Positions 37,140 through 46,408 are shown, counted from the first letter of the stretch. The stretch: 64,000 bases of DNA from JAYZQT01 sp964412235 (GCA_964412235.1 CAYPNT010000002.1:1-64000), one strand, 5' to 3'. The notes: a model not told the origin generated them from the letters alone. Translations and numbers: made by a program.

Positions 37140-37787
37140 ATGGACCACTTTACCGGCACCGGTCTTACCTGCGTACGAGGCGACCGTATTATTTTTACTG
37201 GGCTAAACTTCACGCTTAGCCCTGGCGACGCTCTTGTGCTTTCCGGACCTAATGGCTCCGGGAAAACAAGCTTACTTCGCGTGATGGCTGGTCTTTCTCC
37301 ACCGCGTGCGGGCATTATAAAATGGCGCGGTCAATCTTTGGCCAACGACCCCGTGCCATTTTTTAACGACATCCATTACCTGGGGCACCAGAATGCTGTT
37401 AAACCCGCACTTTCAGTCCGGGAAAATCTTGATTTTTACAGTTCTTTGAGACCAAGCCAATATGATGTCGAAGCGGCTCTCAGCACATTAGGTTTAAGCA
37501 AATTTTCCAATTTACCGGCACGGTTACTGTCAGCCGGGCAAACACGCCGGGTGGCTCTTTCCCGAATTTTATGTAGCCCCGCGTCGATCTGGCTCCTAGA
37601 CGAGCCATTCGTCTCTCTGGATCAAGATTCTGCCGTAATAGTTTACAAAGAAATTACAAAACACAGAACAAACGGCGGTATGGTCGTGATATCAACCAAT
37701 GCCCCCCTCGAGTTGACAAATTTTAAAACGATCAATCTCGAGACGTTTGCTTACTGTGACACAACAATATGGGGAGACAGAATATGA
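37140..37787 (+). CDS. ccmA: cytochrome c maturation ABC ATPase CcmA
   Basis: 215 residues, one ABC domain. Walker A is GPNGSGKTSLLR (about 38-49), the signature is LSAGQTRRVALSR and Walker B is IWLLDEPFVSLD. CcmA powers release of heme-loaded CcmE from CcmC with CcmB. It is first in the ccm run and overlaps ccmB by 4 bp. Confidence 0.95.
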   Translation: MDHFTGTGLTCVRGDRIIFTGLNFTLSPGDALVLSGPNGSGKTSLLRVMAGLSPPRAGIIKWRGQSLANDPVPFFNDIHYLGHQNAVKPALSVRENLDFYSSLRPSQYDVEAALSTLGLSKFSNLPARLLSAGQTRRVALSRILCSPASIWLLDEPFVSLDQDSAVIVYKEITKHRTNGGMVVISTNAPLELTNFKTINLETFAYCDTTIWGDRI

Positions 37788-38449
37788 GGGGTTTTTGCGC
37801 TCTTGTTCGAGTCGATCTCCGTATTGCCACTCGAGAAATGAGCGACAGCATAGCAATAATCTTGTTTTTGGGAATTGCAGCCTGCCTTTTTCCACTAGGA
37901 TTAGGGCCGGAACCAAACATGCTCACACGCATCGCCCCGGGGATCCTGTGGGTTACAGCACTATTCGCAACTATGTTATCGTTCGACCGCCTTTTCCATG
38001 CTGACTATCAAGACGGAACGCTGGAAATATTAATAGTATCTCCACAGACACTTTGGGTCAGCGCTTTGGCTAAAATTACAGCGCACTGGCTAACAACGGG
38101 CCTTCCGTTGGTAGTGGTTTCACCCTTTATCGCGGTCATGCTGCATCTTGATCCAGACGGATACGTGGTACTTGCTACAACGTTAGCACTCGGGACCGCG
38201 ATTATAAGCCTTATTGGCGCACTTGGCGCCGCACTTACATTAGGATCTCGACGAAGCGGGGTTTTGCTCTCAGTGCTCGTCCTCCCGCTGTTAGTTCCCG
38301 TCCTGATTTTTGGTGTGGGAACTGTCGAGGCGACAATCCAGGGTTATGCGGTGACCCAACCATTTCTCATACTGGCAGCTATTTTTCTAATTTGTTTGGT
38401 CAGTTGTCCTTGGTCCTGTTCGCGTGTCCTTCGGAGCGCTATTGATTAA
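37784..38449 (+). CDS. ccmB: cytochrome c maturation permease CcmB
   Basis: 221 residues with about six hydrophobic helices, for example IAIILFLGIAACLFPLGLG and VLLSVLVLPLLVPVLIFGVG, and the CcmB-like TVLFDRLFHADYQDGTLE-type motif here LSFDRLFHADYQDGTLE. It is the membrane partner of CcmA. The start is set at 37784 because its ATGA overlaps the ccmA stop and GGGGAGA lies upstream; 37769 is an alternative five codons longer. Confidence 0.94.
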   Translation: MRGFCALVRVDLRIATREMSDSIAIILFLGIAACLFPLGLGPEPNMLTRIAPGILWVTALFATMLSFDRLFHADYQDGTLEILIVSPQTLWVSALAKITAHWLTTGLPLVVVSPFIAVMLHLDPDGYVVLATTLALGTAIISLIGALGAALTLGSRRSGVLLSVLVLPLLVPVLIFGVGTVEATIQGYAVTQPFLILAAIFLICLVSCPWSCSRVLRSAID

Positions 38450-38572
38450 GTAACTTATGGATAATTGGGATATTATTTTAAGGTGTTTCTGTAACAATGT
38501 TTTTCGGACCATTAATTGCCATTTACTTCCTTAACATTACTTCCTCAATGTATTCTAAACTTTTAATGCTAT

Positions 38573-38612
38573 TACTAGTAAGAACTTAGAGGTACTAGTA
38601 AGAACGTAGAGG
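38573..38612 (+). repeat. two tandem 20-bp direct repeats upstream of ccmC
   Basis: TACTAGTAAGAACTTAGAGG (38573-38592) is followed immediately by a copy differing at one base (T to G, 38593-38612). They lie in the 205-bp gap between ccmB and ccmC, 42 bp before the ccmC start. TACTAGTA in each copy is a perfect 8-bp palindrome. They could be an operator with two sites for a dimeric regulator, or a recent slippage duplication. The rest of the gap shows nothing else. Confidence 0.8.
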
Positions 38613-38654
38613 GTCAAAAAAAGTTTATGGTTTTTCCTGATCACCAATATTGAA

Positions 38655-39380
38655 ATGTTACATAGGTTTGCCAATCCTACCCGGTTCCTTCGGTTTGCCA
38701 ATGCTGCTTTGCCCTGGTGTACGTGGTTAAGCGTCGCTCTGATAACAGCCGGCCTTTATTTTTCATTTGCCGCATCGCCTGCAGATTATCAGCAAGGTCA
38801 AACGGTCAGGATAATGTATGTCCATGTCCCCGCTGCCTGGATGGCTATGTTCGCATACGCTTTCATCGTTATAGCAAGTGCAACCGGATTAATTTGGAAA
38901 CATCCCATTGCCCATATCTCTGCCGTTGCCGCGGCGCCGGTGGGCGCATGTTTTACTCTGGTATGTCTCGTGACTGGTTCATTATGGGGAAAACCTATGT
39001 GGGGCACATGGTGGGTTTGGGATGCACGGCTCACATCTGTACTCGTGTTATTCTTTATATACGTGGGCTTTATCGCTCTAGCTAATGCTTTCGAAAACCC
39101 CACCAGGGGCGAAAAAAGTTCTGCTGTGCTAGCTCTCGTCGGTTCTGCCGTACTGCCGGTGATTAAATTTTCGGTGGATTGGTGGAACACACTCCACCAG
39201 CCTGCAAGTGTAATGAAAATGGATCTACCATCGATCCATATATCCATGCTGATACCCCTGCTTCTCATGGCGTTCGGTTTTGTCACACTTTTTTTTGCGG
39301 TGGTAATAGTTCGAACTCGAACTGAATTAGCCTCGAGGCGCGTGAATGCGCTTCGAGCCAATCGAACGTTCTATAAATAG
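38655..39380 (+). CDS. ccmC: heme exporter/handling protein CcmC
   Basis: 241 residues, six hydrophobic helices. The heme-handling WWD motif is WGTWWVWDARLTS (about 115-127), flanked by His residues in MYVHVPAAWMAM (about 54-65) and a later WWNTLHQPAS. CcmC loads heme onto CcmE on the outer face of the inner membrane. It is separated from ccmB by 205 bp containing a tandem repeat, unusually wide for this operon. No strong Shine-Dalgarno is visible. Confidence 0.95.
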   Translation: MLHRFANPTRFLRFANAALPWCTWLSVALITAGLYFSFAASPADYQQGQTVRIMYVHVPAAWMAMFAYAFIVIASATGLIWKHPIAHISAVAAAPVGACFTLVCLVTGSLWGKPMWGTWWVWDARLTSVLVLFFIYVGFIALANAFENPTRGEKSSAVLALVGSAVLPVIKFSVDWWNTLHQPASVMKMDLPSIHISMLIPLLLMAFGFVTLFFAVVIVRTRTELASRRVNALRANRTFYK

Positions 39381-39504
39381 TATGGAGAAACCCCTAAAAG
39401 ATCCTATGAGATTCAAAAGAGGTTTTTAATAATAACTTAATGCTGAACAAGCAAAATGACGCTTTAGATGACCACGTAAATATACAGCTAGGTAAGGAAA
39501 AATC

Positions 39505-39684
39505 GTGACTGAATTTTTGCATATGGGAGGATATGCTGCCTTTGTCTGGCCAGCGTGGTTAGTAGCATTACTGATCCTCGGTGGCTTAAGCAGCTTCAGT
39601 GTATGGAGAATGAGGGCAAAAGAACGCGAACTAAGGCAAATTGAACAGAAATTGGTACGCCGCCCAAACAAAACAATTGGGTAA
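39505..39684 (+). CDS. ccmD: heme exporter protein CcmD
   Basis: 59 residues from a GTG start preceded by AAGGAA about 8 nt upstream. It has a short N-terminal segment MTEFLHMGGYAAFVWPAWLV (first residue read as Met), one transmembrane helix (about 12-34) and a charged tail RMRAKERELRQIEQKLVRR. This is the expected build of CcmD, which helps release holo-CcmE from CcmABC. It lies exactly between ccmC and ccmE, 6 bp before ccmE. Confidence 0.9.
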   Translation: MTEFLHMGGYAAFVWPAWLVALLILGGLSSFSVWRMRAKERELRQIEQKLVRRPNKTIG

Positions 39685-39690
39685 GACTAA

Positions 39691-40149
39691 ATGACACGAA
39701 AAGGACGTAGACTCAGCTTAATTCTTGTGTGCGGATCCATCTTCGGTTTAGCACTTTTATTGGTCTTAAACGCCCTTGAGGACAACATCGTATTTTTCCA
39801 CACACCTACAGACATCGCAGAGCGTGCCGACCTCACCTTGGATAAACGTTTTCGAATTGGGGGCCTCGTAAAGCAGAACAGTTGGAAGAAAAAAACCGGA
39901 TCTGAACACACATTTTTTGTAACTGATATCTCCCATGAAATTCAGGTCATATATAATGGGATTGTGCCAGACCTGTTCCGGGAAGGACAAGGCGTCGTCG
40001 TGGAAGGTTACCTGACCCCTGATGGAATTTTTAAAGCTGACGAGGTCCTTGCCAAACATGATGAAAATTATATGCCAAAGGAAGTGGCGACTGCCTTAAA
40101 GAAATCAGGGCGTTGGAAAGGCGTGAAACCGGAGGTAATGGAAAAATGA
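39691..40149 (+). CDS. ccmE: heme chaperone CcmE
   Basis: 152 residues. A single N-terminal membrane anchor (about 8-28) is followed by a periplasmic beta-barrel. His123 in AKHDENYMPKEV is the covalent heme-binding residue with the nearby Tyr127. CcmE carries heme from CcmC to the CcmFH ligase. The ATGA overlap with ccmF is 4 bp. Confidence 0.96.
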   Translation: MTRKGRRLSLILVCGSIFGLALLLVLNALEDNIVFFHTPTDIAERADLTLDKRFRIGGLVKQNSWKKKTGSEHTFFVTDISHEIQVIYNGIVPDLFREGQGVVVEGYLTPDGIFKADEVLAKHDENYMPKEVATALKKSGRWKGVKPEVMEK

Positions 40150-42107
40150 TCGCGGAAGCTGGTCTTTATGCTCTGATGCTTGCGTTTTCACTAGCCATTT
40201 TGCAAGGAGTAGCGCCATTGATCGGCGCCAGCCAAGGCAACATGACCTTAATGAAGATTGGACGGCATGCAGCGCGAGGACATTTCTTTTTTACAGCGGT
40301 AGCCTTTGGGACGCTGATGTATGCCAATATCGTCTCTGACTTTTCAATCGCCATAGTGGCGCAGCATTCCCACACACTCAAGCCTATGCTCTATAAAGTG
40401 GCCGGGGTTTGGGGCAATCATGAAGGTTCGATGTTGTTGTGGGTGCTCGTTCTGTCTTTTTTTGGAGTGCTTATAGCTGAATTCGGAAACAAACTTCCGA
40501 TTATACTGCATTCCAGAGTGCTCGGCATACAGGGAATAATTGGTCTCGGGTTTCTGGCGTTTATCCTGTTTACCTCCAATCCTTTTACGCGCTTGGACCC
40601 CGCACCGATAGAAGGCGGTGGCTTAAATCCTTTGTTGCAAGACCCCGGCCTCGCGAACCCCCCATTTCTTTACCTGGGTTATGTAGGATTTTCGGTTGCG
40701 TTCTCGTTCGCTATTGCCGCCCTTATAGAGGGGCGGGTTGACCCTGCCTGGGCGCGGTGGGTGCGACCGTGGACTATGGCGGCGTGGACTACCCTGACGA
40801 TCGGGATAGCGCTGGGTAGCTGGTGGGCGTATTACGAGCTTGGCTGGGGAGGATGGTGGTTTTGGGATCCTGTCGAAAATGCGTCGTTTATGCCCTGGCT
40901 TGTTGGTACCGCACTACTTCATTCGGCGCTGGTGGTAGAGAAACGTGATACAATCAAAACCTGGACAATTTTTCTCGCAATCATAACGTTCGGGATGTCC
41001 CTACTCGGAACCTTTCTTGTGAGGTCCGGGGTCCTTACTTCCGTCCACACTTTTGCGACCGACCCCGAGCGCGGAGTATTTATTCTCGTTCTTCTTATAT
41101 TTTTTGTCGGAGGGGGATTAACCCTTTTTGCTATTCGGGCCCCGGCAATAAAGGGAAAGGGAAACTTTTCGCCAATCAGTCGTGAAGGCGCGTTGATTTT
41201 GAATAATTTGTTGTTGGCGACAGCATGCGCGGTAGTATTTCTGGGAACCCTATACCCATTGGCTCTTGACGCGCTCAATTTTGGTAAAATTTCTGTCGGC
41301 GCACCGTACTTTAATGCCACATTCGTCCCCCTAATGCTGCCATTGCTGGTCGCCTGTCCGGTCGGGGCAATGTTGGCCTGGAAACAAGGCGACCTAGTAG
41401 GGGTTTTGGAGCGCCTAAAGATTGCAGCGCTCATAGCAGTTACAGGGGCAATTTGTACGGTTTTTATCGCTAGGATAACCGAGCCACTAGTCGCAATAGC
41501 CATGGGCATAAGCGGTTGGCTCGTCGTTGGCAGCATAATTAGTCTCATGGAACGAGTGGGTCTTCTGAAAGTATCTTTAGGAGAGACCCTACTTAGGGTC
41601 AAACATTTGCCGCGTTCTGCATGGTCTACCGCGATCGCACATGGCGGCCTAGGGATTGTCGTCGCTGGAATAACAGCGTCAACAGCTTGGCAAATGGAAA
41701 AAATAACAGCAATCAAACCCAATGAAACTGTGGCACTTGCGGATTACCAAATTACCTTCCGAGGTGTTCAAACAACTACAGGACCCAACTATACCGCCAT
41801 TCGCGGTATTTTTGACCTCAGCACAAACCAAAAGAAAATAACCAGTCTATTGCCCGAAAAACGAACGTACACAATTGAAGGGTCCACAACCACCGAGGCG
41901 GCGATATATACTACAATGGTTGCGGACGTATACATCGTATTAGGAGAAAAGAATGATAAAGGGGGTTGGACCGTGCGTATCTATTACAACCCCCTGGTTC
42001 CATGGATTTGGGCGGGAGCAATTTTTATGGCTTTTGGTGGACTAATATCTATCAGTGACCGCCAAAAACGAATTGGTGTCTCCAAACGGACCGGCGGAAC
42101 ACTATAG
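40146..42107 (+). CDS. ccmF: cytochrome c heme lyase subunit CcmF
   Basis: 653 residues from the ATG overlapping the ccmE stop; an upstream frame start at 40113 would overlap ccmE by 37 bp and is rejected. It has many hydrophobic helices. The WWD motif is ELGWGGWWFWDPVENAS, with VWGNHEGSMLLWVLVL and GTFLVRSGVLTSVHTFA as further signatures. With CcmH it transfers heme from CcmE to the CxxCH cysteines of apocytochromes in the periplasm. Confidence 0.97.
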   Translation: MIAEAGLYALMLAFSLAILQGVAPLIGASQGNMTLMKIGRHAARGHFFFTAVAFGTLMYANIVSDFSIAIVAQHSHTLKPMLYKVAGVWGNHEGSMLLWVLVLSFFGVLIAEFGNKLPIILHSRVLGIQGIIGLGFLAFILFTSNPFTRLDPAPIEGGGLNPLLQDPGLANPPFLYLGYVGFSVAFSFAIAALIEGRVDPAWARWVRPWTMAAWTTLTIGIALGSWWAYYELGWGGWWFWDPVENASFMPWLVGTALLHSALVVEKRDTIKTWTIFLAIITFGMSLLGTFLVRSGVLTSVHTFATDPERGVFILVLLIFFVGGGLTLFAIRAPAIKGKGNFSPISREGALILNNLLLATACAVVFLGTLYPLALDALNFGKISVGAPYFNATFVPLMLPLLVACPVGAMLAWKQGDLVGVLERLKIAALIAVTGAICTVFIARITEPLVAIAMGISGWLVVGSIISLMERVGLLKVSLGETLLRVKHLPRSAWSTAIAHGGLGIVVAGITASTAWQMEKITAIKPNETVALADYQITFRGVQTTTGPNYTAIRGIFDLSTNQKKITSLLPEKRTYTIEGSTTTEAAIYTTMVADVYIVLGEKNDKGGWTVRIYYNPLVPWIWAGAIFMAFGGLISISDRQKRIGVSKRTGGTL

Positions 42108-42115
42108 AAATTTAC

Positions 42116-42667
42116 ATGCGCTCGATAGCACTCATACCTCTTTTAGCGTTTCTATTATTAGCGTTTCTACTGGGAATATACCTCTGGCAGTTGGGTGCCG
42201 GTGAAAAAAACACATTTCAATTGCCGTCGGCATTAATTAATAAGCCAATACCTGAGTTCAGTTTACCTCCGATTAAAAACATGGAGGCACAGACCAAAGG
42301 CCTTAGGACATCCGACTTGAAAGGGAAAGTAGCGCTCGTAAACATCTGGGCGTCCTGGTGCCCTCCTTGCCAAGCAGAACACCCAATCTTAATGGACCTA
42401 GCGGACGAAGGTATTAAAATTTATGGAATAAACTATCGTGATACCCCCCGAGATGCGCGTGCTTTTCTCGAAATGCTGGGGAACCCTTACAAAAAAATCG
42501 GGGCGGACATCCAGGGAAGGGTGGCAATCGATTGGGGAGTATACGGCTACCCTGAAACCTTTGTTGTCGACCAAACGGGGAGAATTCGGTACCGACATGT
42601 CGGCCCAATTAACCCCGGACAATTAAACTCTGTAATCCGACCAATTCTGAATAAAGTATCAAGATGA
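42116..42667 (+). CDS. ccmG: thiol:disulfide interchange protein CcmG (DsbE)
   Basis: 183 residues. An N-terminal anchor (about 4-25) is followed by a periplasmic thioredoxin fold with WASWCPPCQAEHP (78-90, active Cys82 and Cys85) and the cis-Pro region VYGYPETFVVDQTG. It keeps apocytochrome heme-binding cysteines reduced. It begins 8 bp after ccmF and overlaps ccmH by 4 bp. Confidence 0.96.
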   Translation: MRSIALIPLLAFLLLAFLLGIYLWQLGAGEKNTFQLPSALINKPIPEFSLPPIKNMEAQTKGLRTSDLKGKVALVNIWASWCPPCQAEHPILMDLADEGIKIYGINYRDTPRDARAFLEMLGNPYKKIGADIQGRVAIDWGVYGYPETFVVDQTGRIRYRHVGPINPGQLNSVIRPILNKVSR

Positions 42668-43137
42668 TCGCACGGTTAATTATTGCTCTTTTTTTGTTTA
42701 CCCCCAATGCGTTCGCCGTAGAACCAGCCGAAATGCTTAAAGACAACGCACTTGAGGCCCGTGCGCGCTTGTTAAGTAAGGAATTGCGCTGCCTGGTCTG
42801 CCAGAATCAGTCCATCGATGATTCAGACGCGTTGCTCGCAAAGGACCTTCGAACGCTGGTGCGAGAACGGATAATGTCGGGAGACTCGAATGATGAGGTG
42901 ATTGACTTTGTCGTAAAAAGATACGGTGATTTTGTACTCCTTCGGCCCCCTTTCAAATTTTTAACGGCCGCCCTCTGGACGGGTCCAGCAATTATCCTAA
43001 TCACTAGCGCAGCGGTTATACTTTTCTTGCTCCGAAGACGAAAAAAAACAACCGGAAACGCTGTCAGGCCGCTTAACTCGGATGAGCGTGCGCTTGTTCA
43101 AGACCTTCTTGCCGAACCAAACAAACATGACCCTTAG
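42664..43137 (+). CDS. ccmH: cytochrome c maturation protein CcmH (CycL)
   Basis: 157 residues. A signal peptide (LIIALFLFTPNAFAVEPAE, about 5-23) precedes the redox motif LRCLVCQNQSIDDSD (Cys43, Cys46), then a C-terminal membrane helix (about 98-122) and a cytoplasmic tail. It presents reduced apocytochrome to CcmF. It overlaps ccmG and ccmI. Confidence 0.95.
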   Translation: MIARLIIALFLFTPNAFAVEPAEMLKDNALEARARLLSKELRCLVCQNQSIDDSDALLAKDLRTLVRERIMSGDSNDEVIDFVVKRYGDFVLLRPPFKFLTAALWTGPAIILITSAAVILFLLRRRKKTTGNAVRPLNSDERALVQDLLAEPNKHDP

Positions 43138-44029
43138 TATCATATTGTTCCTAATGACCTTGGTGGCCCTGGGAGTTGTAATCGGACCACTGATGCATCC
43201 GACAAAAATAAATTCCGCCCTCTCGGGGAACGAACTAGAAATCTACAAAAATCAACTCGAAGACATAGATCGTGATTTGAAACTCGGGTTGATTACCGCA
43301 ACAGAGGCCGACGTAGCACGCGTCGAAATTCACCGACGTGTCATTTCTTCCTCTGCAACCCAGCAATCTTTACACGTTAGTTCTAGAAGGCAAACTTTAC
43401 TCGCCGTAATTATTATCGGTTTGTGTATTCCCACTACCTCTCTCATCATCTATTTGCAAATGGGGCGGCCTGACTTAGCTTTTGAGTCCATTCACTCGAA
43501 CCGCAGTTCAATAGCGGCGGACCAGAACATTAAAAACCTTGAAAAGAAAGCAGCAGAGATCGCCACAATTCTTGAAAAAGATCCTGGACAAACCAAATTA
43601 TGGAGCCAACTCGGCGCGATTTTATTGGGGATAGGACAATTTGAGCGCGCGGCAATCGCGTACCTCCAAGCACACAATCTTGCACCCAAAACCCCGGGCT
43701 ATATATCGAGGGCGGGTGAGGCATTAACCTTCGCTGCCGGCGGTACGGTTACACCACGCGCCGAAAGACTTTTTACTAACACAATGAAACGCAATCCGCA
43801 TGATTTCCGCGCCCAATATTATATTGGCCTCGCGAACTTCCAACGTGGCAACTACCAGACTGCTTTGAAAGTATGGGTCTTACTAGAGGCAAAATTAGAG
43901 AACAAAACGCAGCGCCGGCAACTTATACAGAAAAGAATAAATAAATTAGCGCAGCAACTAAATATGAACATGAAAAAACTTGCAAAACTTAGGGACCAAG
44001 CGCGACAGAATACAAATGTGAACCAATAG
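43127..44029 (+). CDS. ccmI: cytochrome c maturation protein CcmI (CycH)
   Basis: 300 residues from the ATG at 43127, which overlaps the ccmH stop by 11 bp. Two N-terminal helices (about 1-20 and 86-104) flank a cytoplasmic loop rich in charged residues (NELEIYKNQLEDIDRDLKLG). TPR-like repeats follow (KLWSQLGAILLGIGQFERAA; FRAQYYIGLANFQRGNYQTA), and the tail is very basic. CcmI is the chaperone that holds apocytochrome c for CcmFH. It is last in the ccm run. Confidence 0.92.
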   Translation: MTLSIILFLMTLVALGVVIGPLMHPTKINSALSGNELEIYKNQLEDIDRDLKLGLITATEADVARVEIHRRVISSSATQQSLHVSSRRQTLLAVIIIGLCIPTTSLIIYLQMGRPDLAFESIHSNRSSIAADQNIKNLEKKAAEIATILEKDPGQTKLWSQLGAILLGIGQFERAAIAYLQAHNLAPKTPGYISRAGEALTFAAGGTVTPRAERLFTNTMKRNPHDFRAQYYIGLANFQRGNYQTALKVWVLLEAKLENKTQRRQLIQKRINKLAQQLNMNMKKLAKLRDQARQNTNVNQ

Positions 44030-44117
44030 AAAGCCTGGAAGAAGCCCGATCAAATAATTCTATGTTTGTTCCTCTTAAGTATTTGAACCAAGTGATGCCA
44101 TCGGGATAAACTTTGTT

Positions 44118-45353
44118 ATGTCTAAAATTCATTTTCGAGACTATCTACCAAACGCTCCCCGTGATCCGGACGTAGACGCACGAACACACACACAGGTGCG
44201 TATGCAATCAGAGCGGCCTCAGGGTTTGTTTGAAAACTGGCGTAGCCTCTTTTCAAAACCTTTTGTGGGGCTCACAACACAGGGACAACCAAAAAGAGAT
44301 TTGTTCAACATAAAATCCGAAGGGGCACCTAATTCCAATGCGATCAGAGCGGTCGAAAACTTATTGGCCGTCCTAACGCCCAATCAAAAGGTAAAAATGC
44401 ATTTCGAAATTGCTTCGGAAAACTGGCGCAACTGGCAGAATACTGAACTTTTTGTCGAGACACACGGCCTGAGATTAGATGAACACCCAATCGAACTGCG
44501 GGAATCTGTCATGGCTGTGGTACGTGCGAGTTTGGGTGCCCGCGGGTTTGAGATGTCCCGAGATGTAATGCGCCTGAATGGTTTCCTTGGAGAGCTGATT
44601 GGCGCCCCGCTCGTATTGGGTGAGTGGACCTATATATTTTGTTTATTCGGAAACCCTTCCATCGATCACCCCTGGGGCTGGCAACTGTTTGGACATCATC
44701 TCTGCCTCAATTGTTTTTTTCTGGGTGATCAAATGGTTTTAACCCCAGCATTCATGGGCGCCGAACCAAGCTACGGGGACACAGGTCAATATTTGGGTTT
44801 AAAACTCTTTGAAGATGAAGAGCGAAAGGGGTTATCCCTAATGCGAACATTTTCCGCAGAACAACAAGTAACTGCCACCGTCTCACATTCGATGATTGGT
44901 GGAGACCTACCGCAGGGCCGCCGCCATTTTGCTGACAACCTCCATCTCGGTGGTGCATTTCAGGACAATCGGATCGTCCCATACGAAGGGCTATCCGCGG
45001 ATACGATGACAATGTTGCAACGGCGTCACCTATTGGACCTTATAGAGGCCTACTTGGTTACACTTCCGGAAGGACCGCGTACTGCTCGAATGACAGCAAT
45101 AGAGAAACATCTTGCGGATACACACTTTTGTTGGATTGGCGGAACGGACGAACACAGCCCTTTTTATTACCGCATCCAAAGTCCCGTAACATTCATCGAG
45201 TTTGACCATCACACTGGCGTGTTTTTAACAAACAAAGAACCCGCAAAATTCCATGTCCACACCATTGTCAGGACGCCGAACGGAAACGACTACGGGGTCG
45301 ATCTTCTAAAACTCCATTACAAGAATGCCTCTCATCACCAAAGTCGTAGGTGA
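44118..45353 (+). CDS. DUF3500-type protein, function unknown
   Basis: 411 residues. I recognise the pattern of the DUF3500 family: NWRNWQNTELFVETHGLRLDE, then YIFCLFGNPSIDHPWGWQLFGHH, LTPAFMGAEPSYGD and a later HFCWIGGTDEHSPFYYRIQSP with FIEFDHHTGVF and FHVHTIVRTPNGNDYG. The His/Asp/Trp-rich motifs hint at an enzyme, but no reaction is established. No signal peptide or membrane segment is seen. It follows ccmI by 88 bp on the same strand and is convergent with recR. Involvement in cytochrome maturation is not implied. Confidence 0.75.
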   Translation: MSKIHFRDYLPNAPRDPDVDARTHTQVRMQSERPQGLFENWRSLFSKPFVGLTTQGQPKRDLFNIKSEGAPNSNAIRAVENLLAVLTPNQKVKMHFEIASENWRNWQNTELFVETHGLRLDEHPIELRESVMAVVRASLGARGFEMSRDVMRLNGFLGELIGAPLVLGEWTYIFCLFGNPSIDHPWGWQLFGHHLCLNCFFLGDQMVLTPAFMGAEPSYGDTGQYLGLKLFEDEERKGLSLMRTFSAEQQVTATVSHSMIGGDLPQGRRHFADNLHLGGAFQDNRIVPYEGLSADTMTMLQRRHLLDLIEAYLVTLPEGPRTARMTAIEKHLADTHFCWIGGTDEHSPFYYRIQSPVTFIEFDHHTGVFLTNKEPAKFHVHTIVRTPNGNDYGVDLLKLHYKNASHHQSRR

Positions 45354-45445
45354 AACTTATAACACAGACGCCATTGGGTATTTATTACGTAACGAGTTGT
45401 ATCCAGCATTCCGATGCTGTGGAAGACGATTTATTAGCCAAACTG

Positions 45446-46066
45446 CTAGGACGAGTCTACGGGTCTGCGAGCCTTCAGGGCTGCGGAAAGTGTTCCATCA
45501 TCGAGGTATTCCAGTTCACCTCCAATTGGTACGCCTTGGGCAAGACGAGAAACATTAAAGACCATATCTTTGCCAAGTCGCAACTCCTCAAGACGATCTA
45601 TTATGTAGTGAGCCGTAGTTTGGCCTTCGACGGTCGCGGATGTAGCTAAGATAACTTCCGAAACCCCCCCTTCAGAAACTCGTCTAACGAGGGTGTCAAT
45701 TTTAAGTTGTTCTGGTCCTCGATTATCTAGAGCCGATAAAGTCCCACCTAATACATGATAGATGCCACGGTATGAAGCTGTGCGTTCTAAAGCCCACAAG
45801 TCCGCGATGTCTTCCACTACACAAATTGACGATGATTGTCGTCTGTCGTCGGCACATATTCCACAGGGATCATCAGAGTCCAGATTGCCGCAAACATGAC
45901 ATGGATGAACTGAATCCGCCGCGTTAACCATCGCCTCCGCTAACAAATGCAGATGTGAGTCACGCCTTTTGATAAGATACAAAGTAGCACGACGGGCGGA
46001 ACGCGGACCAAGGCCCGGAAGTTTAGCTAATAACTGTATAAGTGTTTCGATTTCGGATGATGCCAT
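45446..46066 (-). CDS. recR: recombination protein RecR
   Basis: 206 residues. An N-terminal helix-hairpin-helix (LAKLPGLGPRSARRATLYLI, 13-32) is followed by a zinc finger (Cys56, Cys59, Cys68, Cys71 in CHVCGN and CGIC) and the Toprim domain VVEDIADLWALERT. With RecO it loads RecA at single-strand gaps. It is last in dnaX-ybaB-recR, 18 bp after ybaB. Confidence 0.97.
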   Translation of the reverse strand: MASSEIETLIQLLAKLPGLGPRSARRATLYLIKRRDSHLHLLAEAMVNAADSVHPCHVCGNLDSDDPCGICADDRRQSSSICVVEDIADLWALERTASYRGIYHVLGGTLSALDNRGPEQLKIDTLVRRVSEGGVSEVILATSATVEGQTTAHYIIDRLEELRLGKDMVFNVSRLAQGVPIGGELEYLDDGTLSAALKARRPVDSS

Positions 46067-46084
46067 TCGTGTGCCAGAAGACTT

Positions 46085-46408
46085 CTAAAATGGAAGTTTC
46101 ATGCCCGGTGGTAGATTTAAACCCCCGGTAGCTTTCGACATCTCTTCCTGAACCAGTTGCTCGGATTTTACCTTAGCATCGTTAAAGGCAGCGACAACCA
46201 GATCTTCAACCACTTCGGCCTCTTCACCGTTAAATAGGCTGGGGTCTATTTTAAGACCCCGCATTTCCCCTTGGCCATTTAGGGTCACACTTACTAATCC
46301 TCCCCCAGCTTTACCTACCACTTCTATATCAACTAAACGCTCCTGCATCGCCTGCATTTTAGCCTGCATTTCTTGTGCCTGCTTCATCAGGTTACCTAAA
46401 TTTTTCAT
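46085..46408 (-). CDS. YbaB/EbfC nucleoid-associated protein
   Basis: 107 residues, the usual size. The N-terminal helix is rich in Gln/Met (NLMKQAQEMQAKMQAMQERL), followed by the family pattern VEVVGKAGGGLVSVTLNGQGE-like stretch at about 28-48 and a Gly/Pro-rich end. It forms DNA-binding dimers. It lies between dnaX and recR, as in most bacteria, with gaps of about 17 bp. Confidence 0.95.
   Translation of the reverse strand: MKNLGNLMKQAQEMQAKMQAMQERLVDIEVVGKAGGGLVSVTLNGQGEMRGLKIDPSLFNGEEAEVVEDLVVAAFNDAKVKSEQLVQEEMSKATGGLNLPPGMKLPF

Noticed and set aside
39388..39425. Inverted repeat between ccmC and ccmD as a terminator
   Set aside because: The stem is imperfect with a 22-nt loop, and termination there would cut off the rest of the ccm operon.
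40919..41722. Long open frame antisense to ccmF
   Set aside because: Ser/Arg/Pro-rich translation typical of the reverse strand of a membrane protein gene; it lies wholly inside ccmF.
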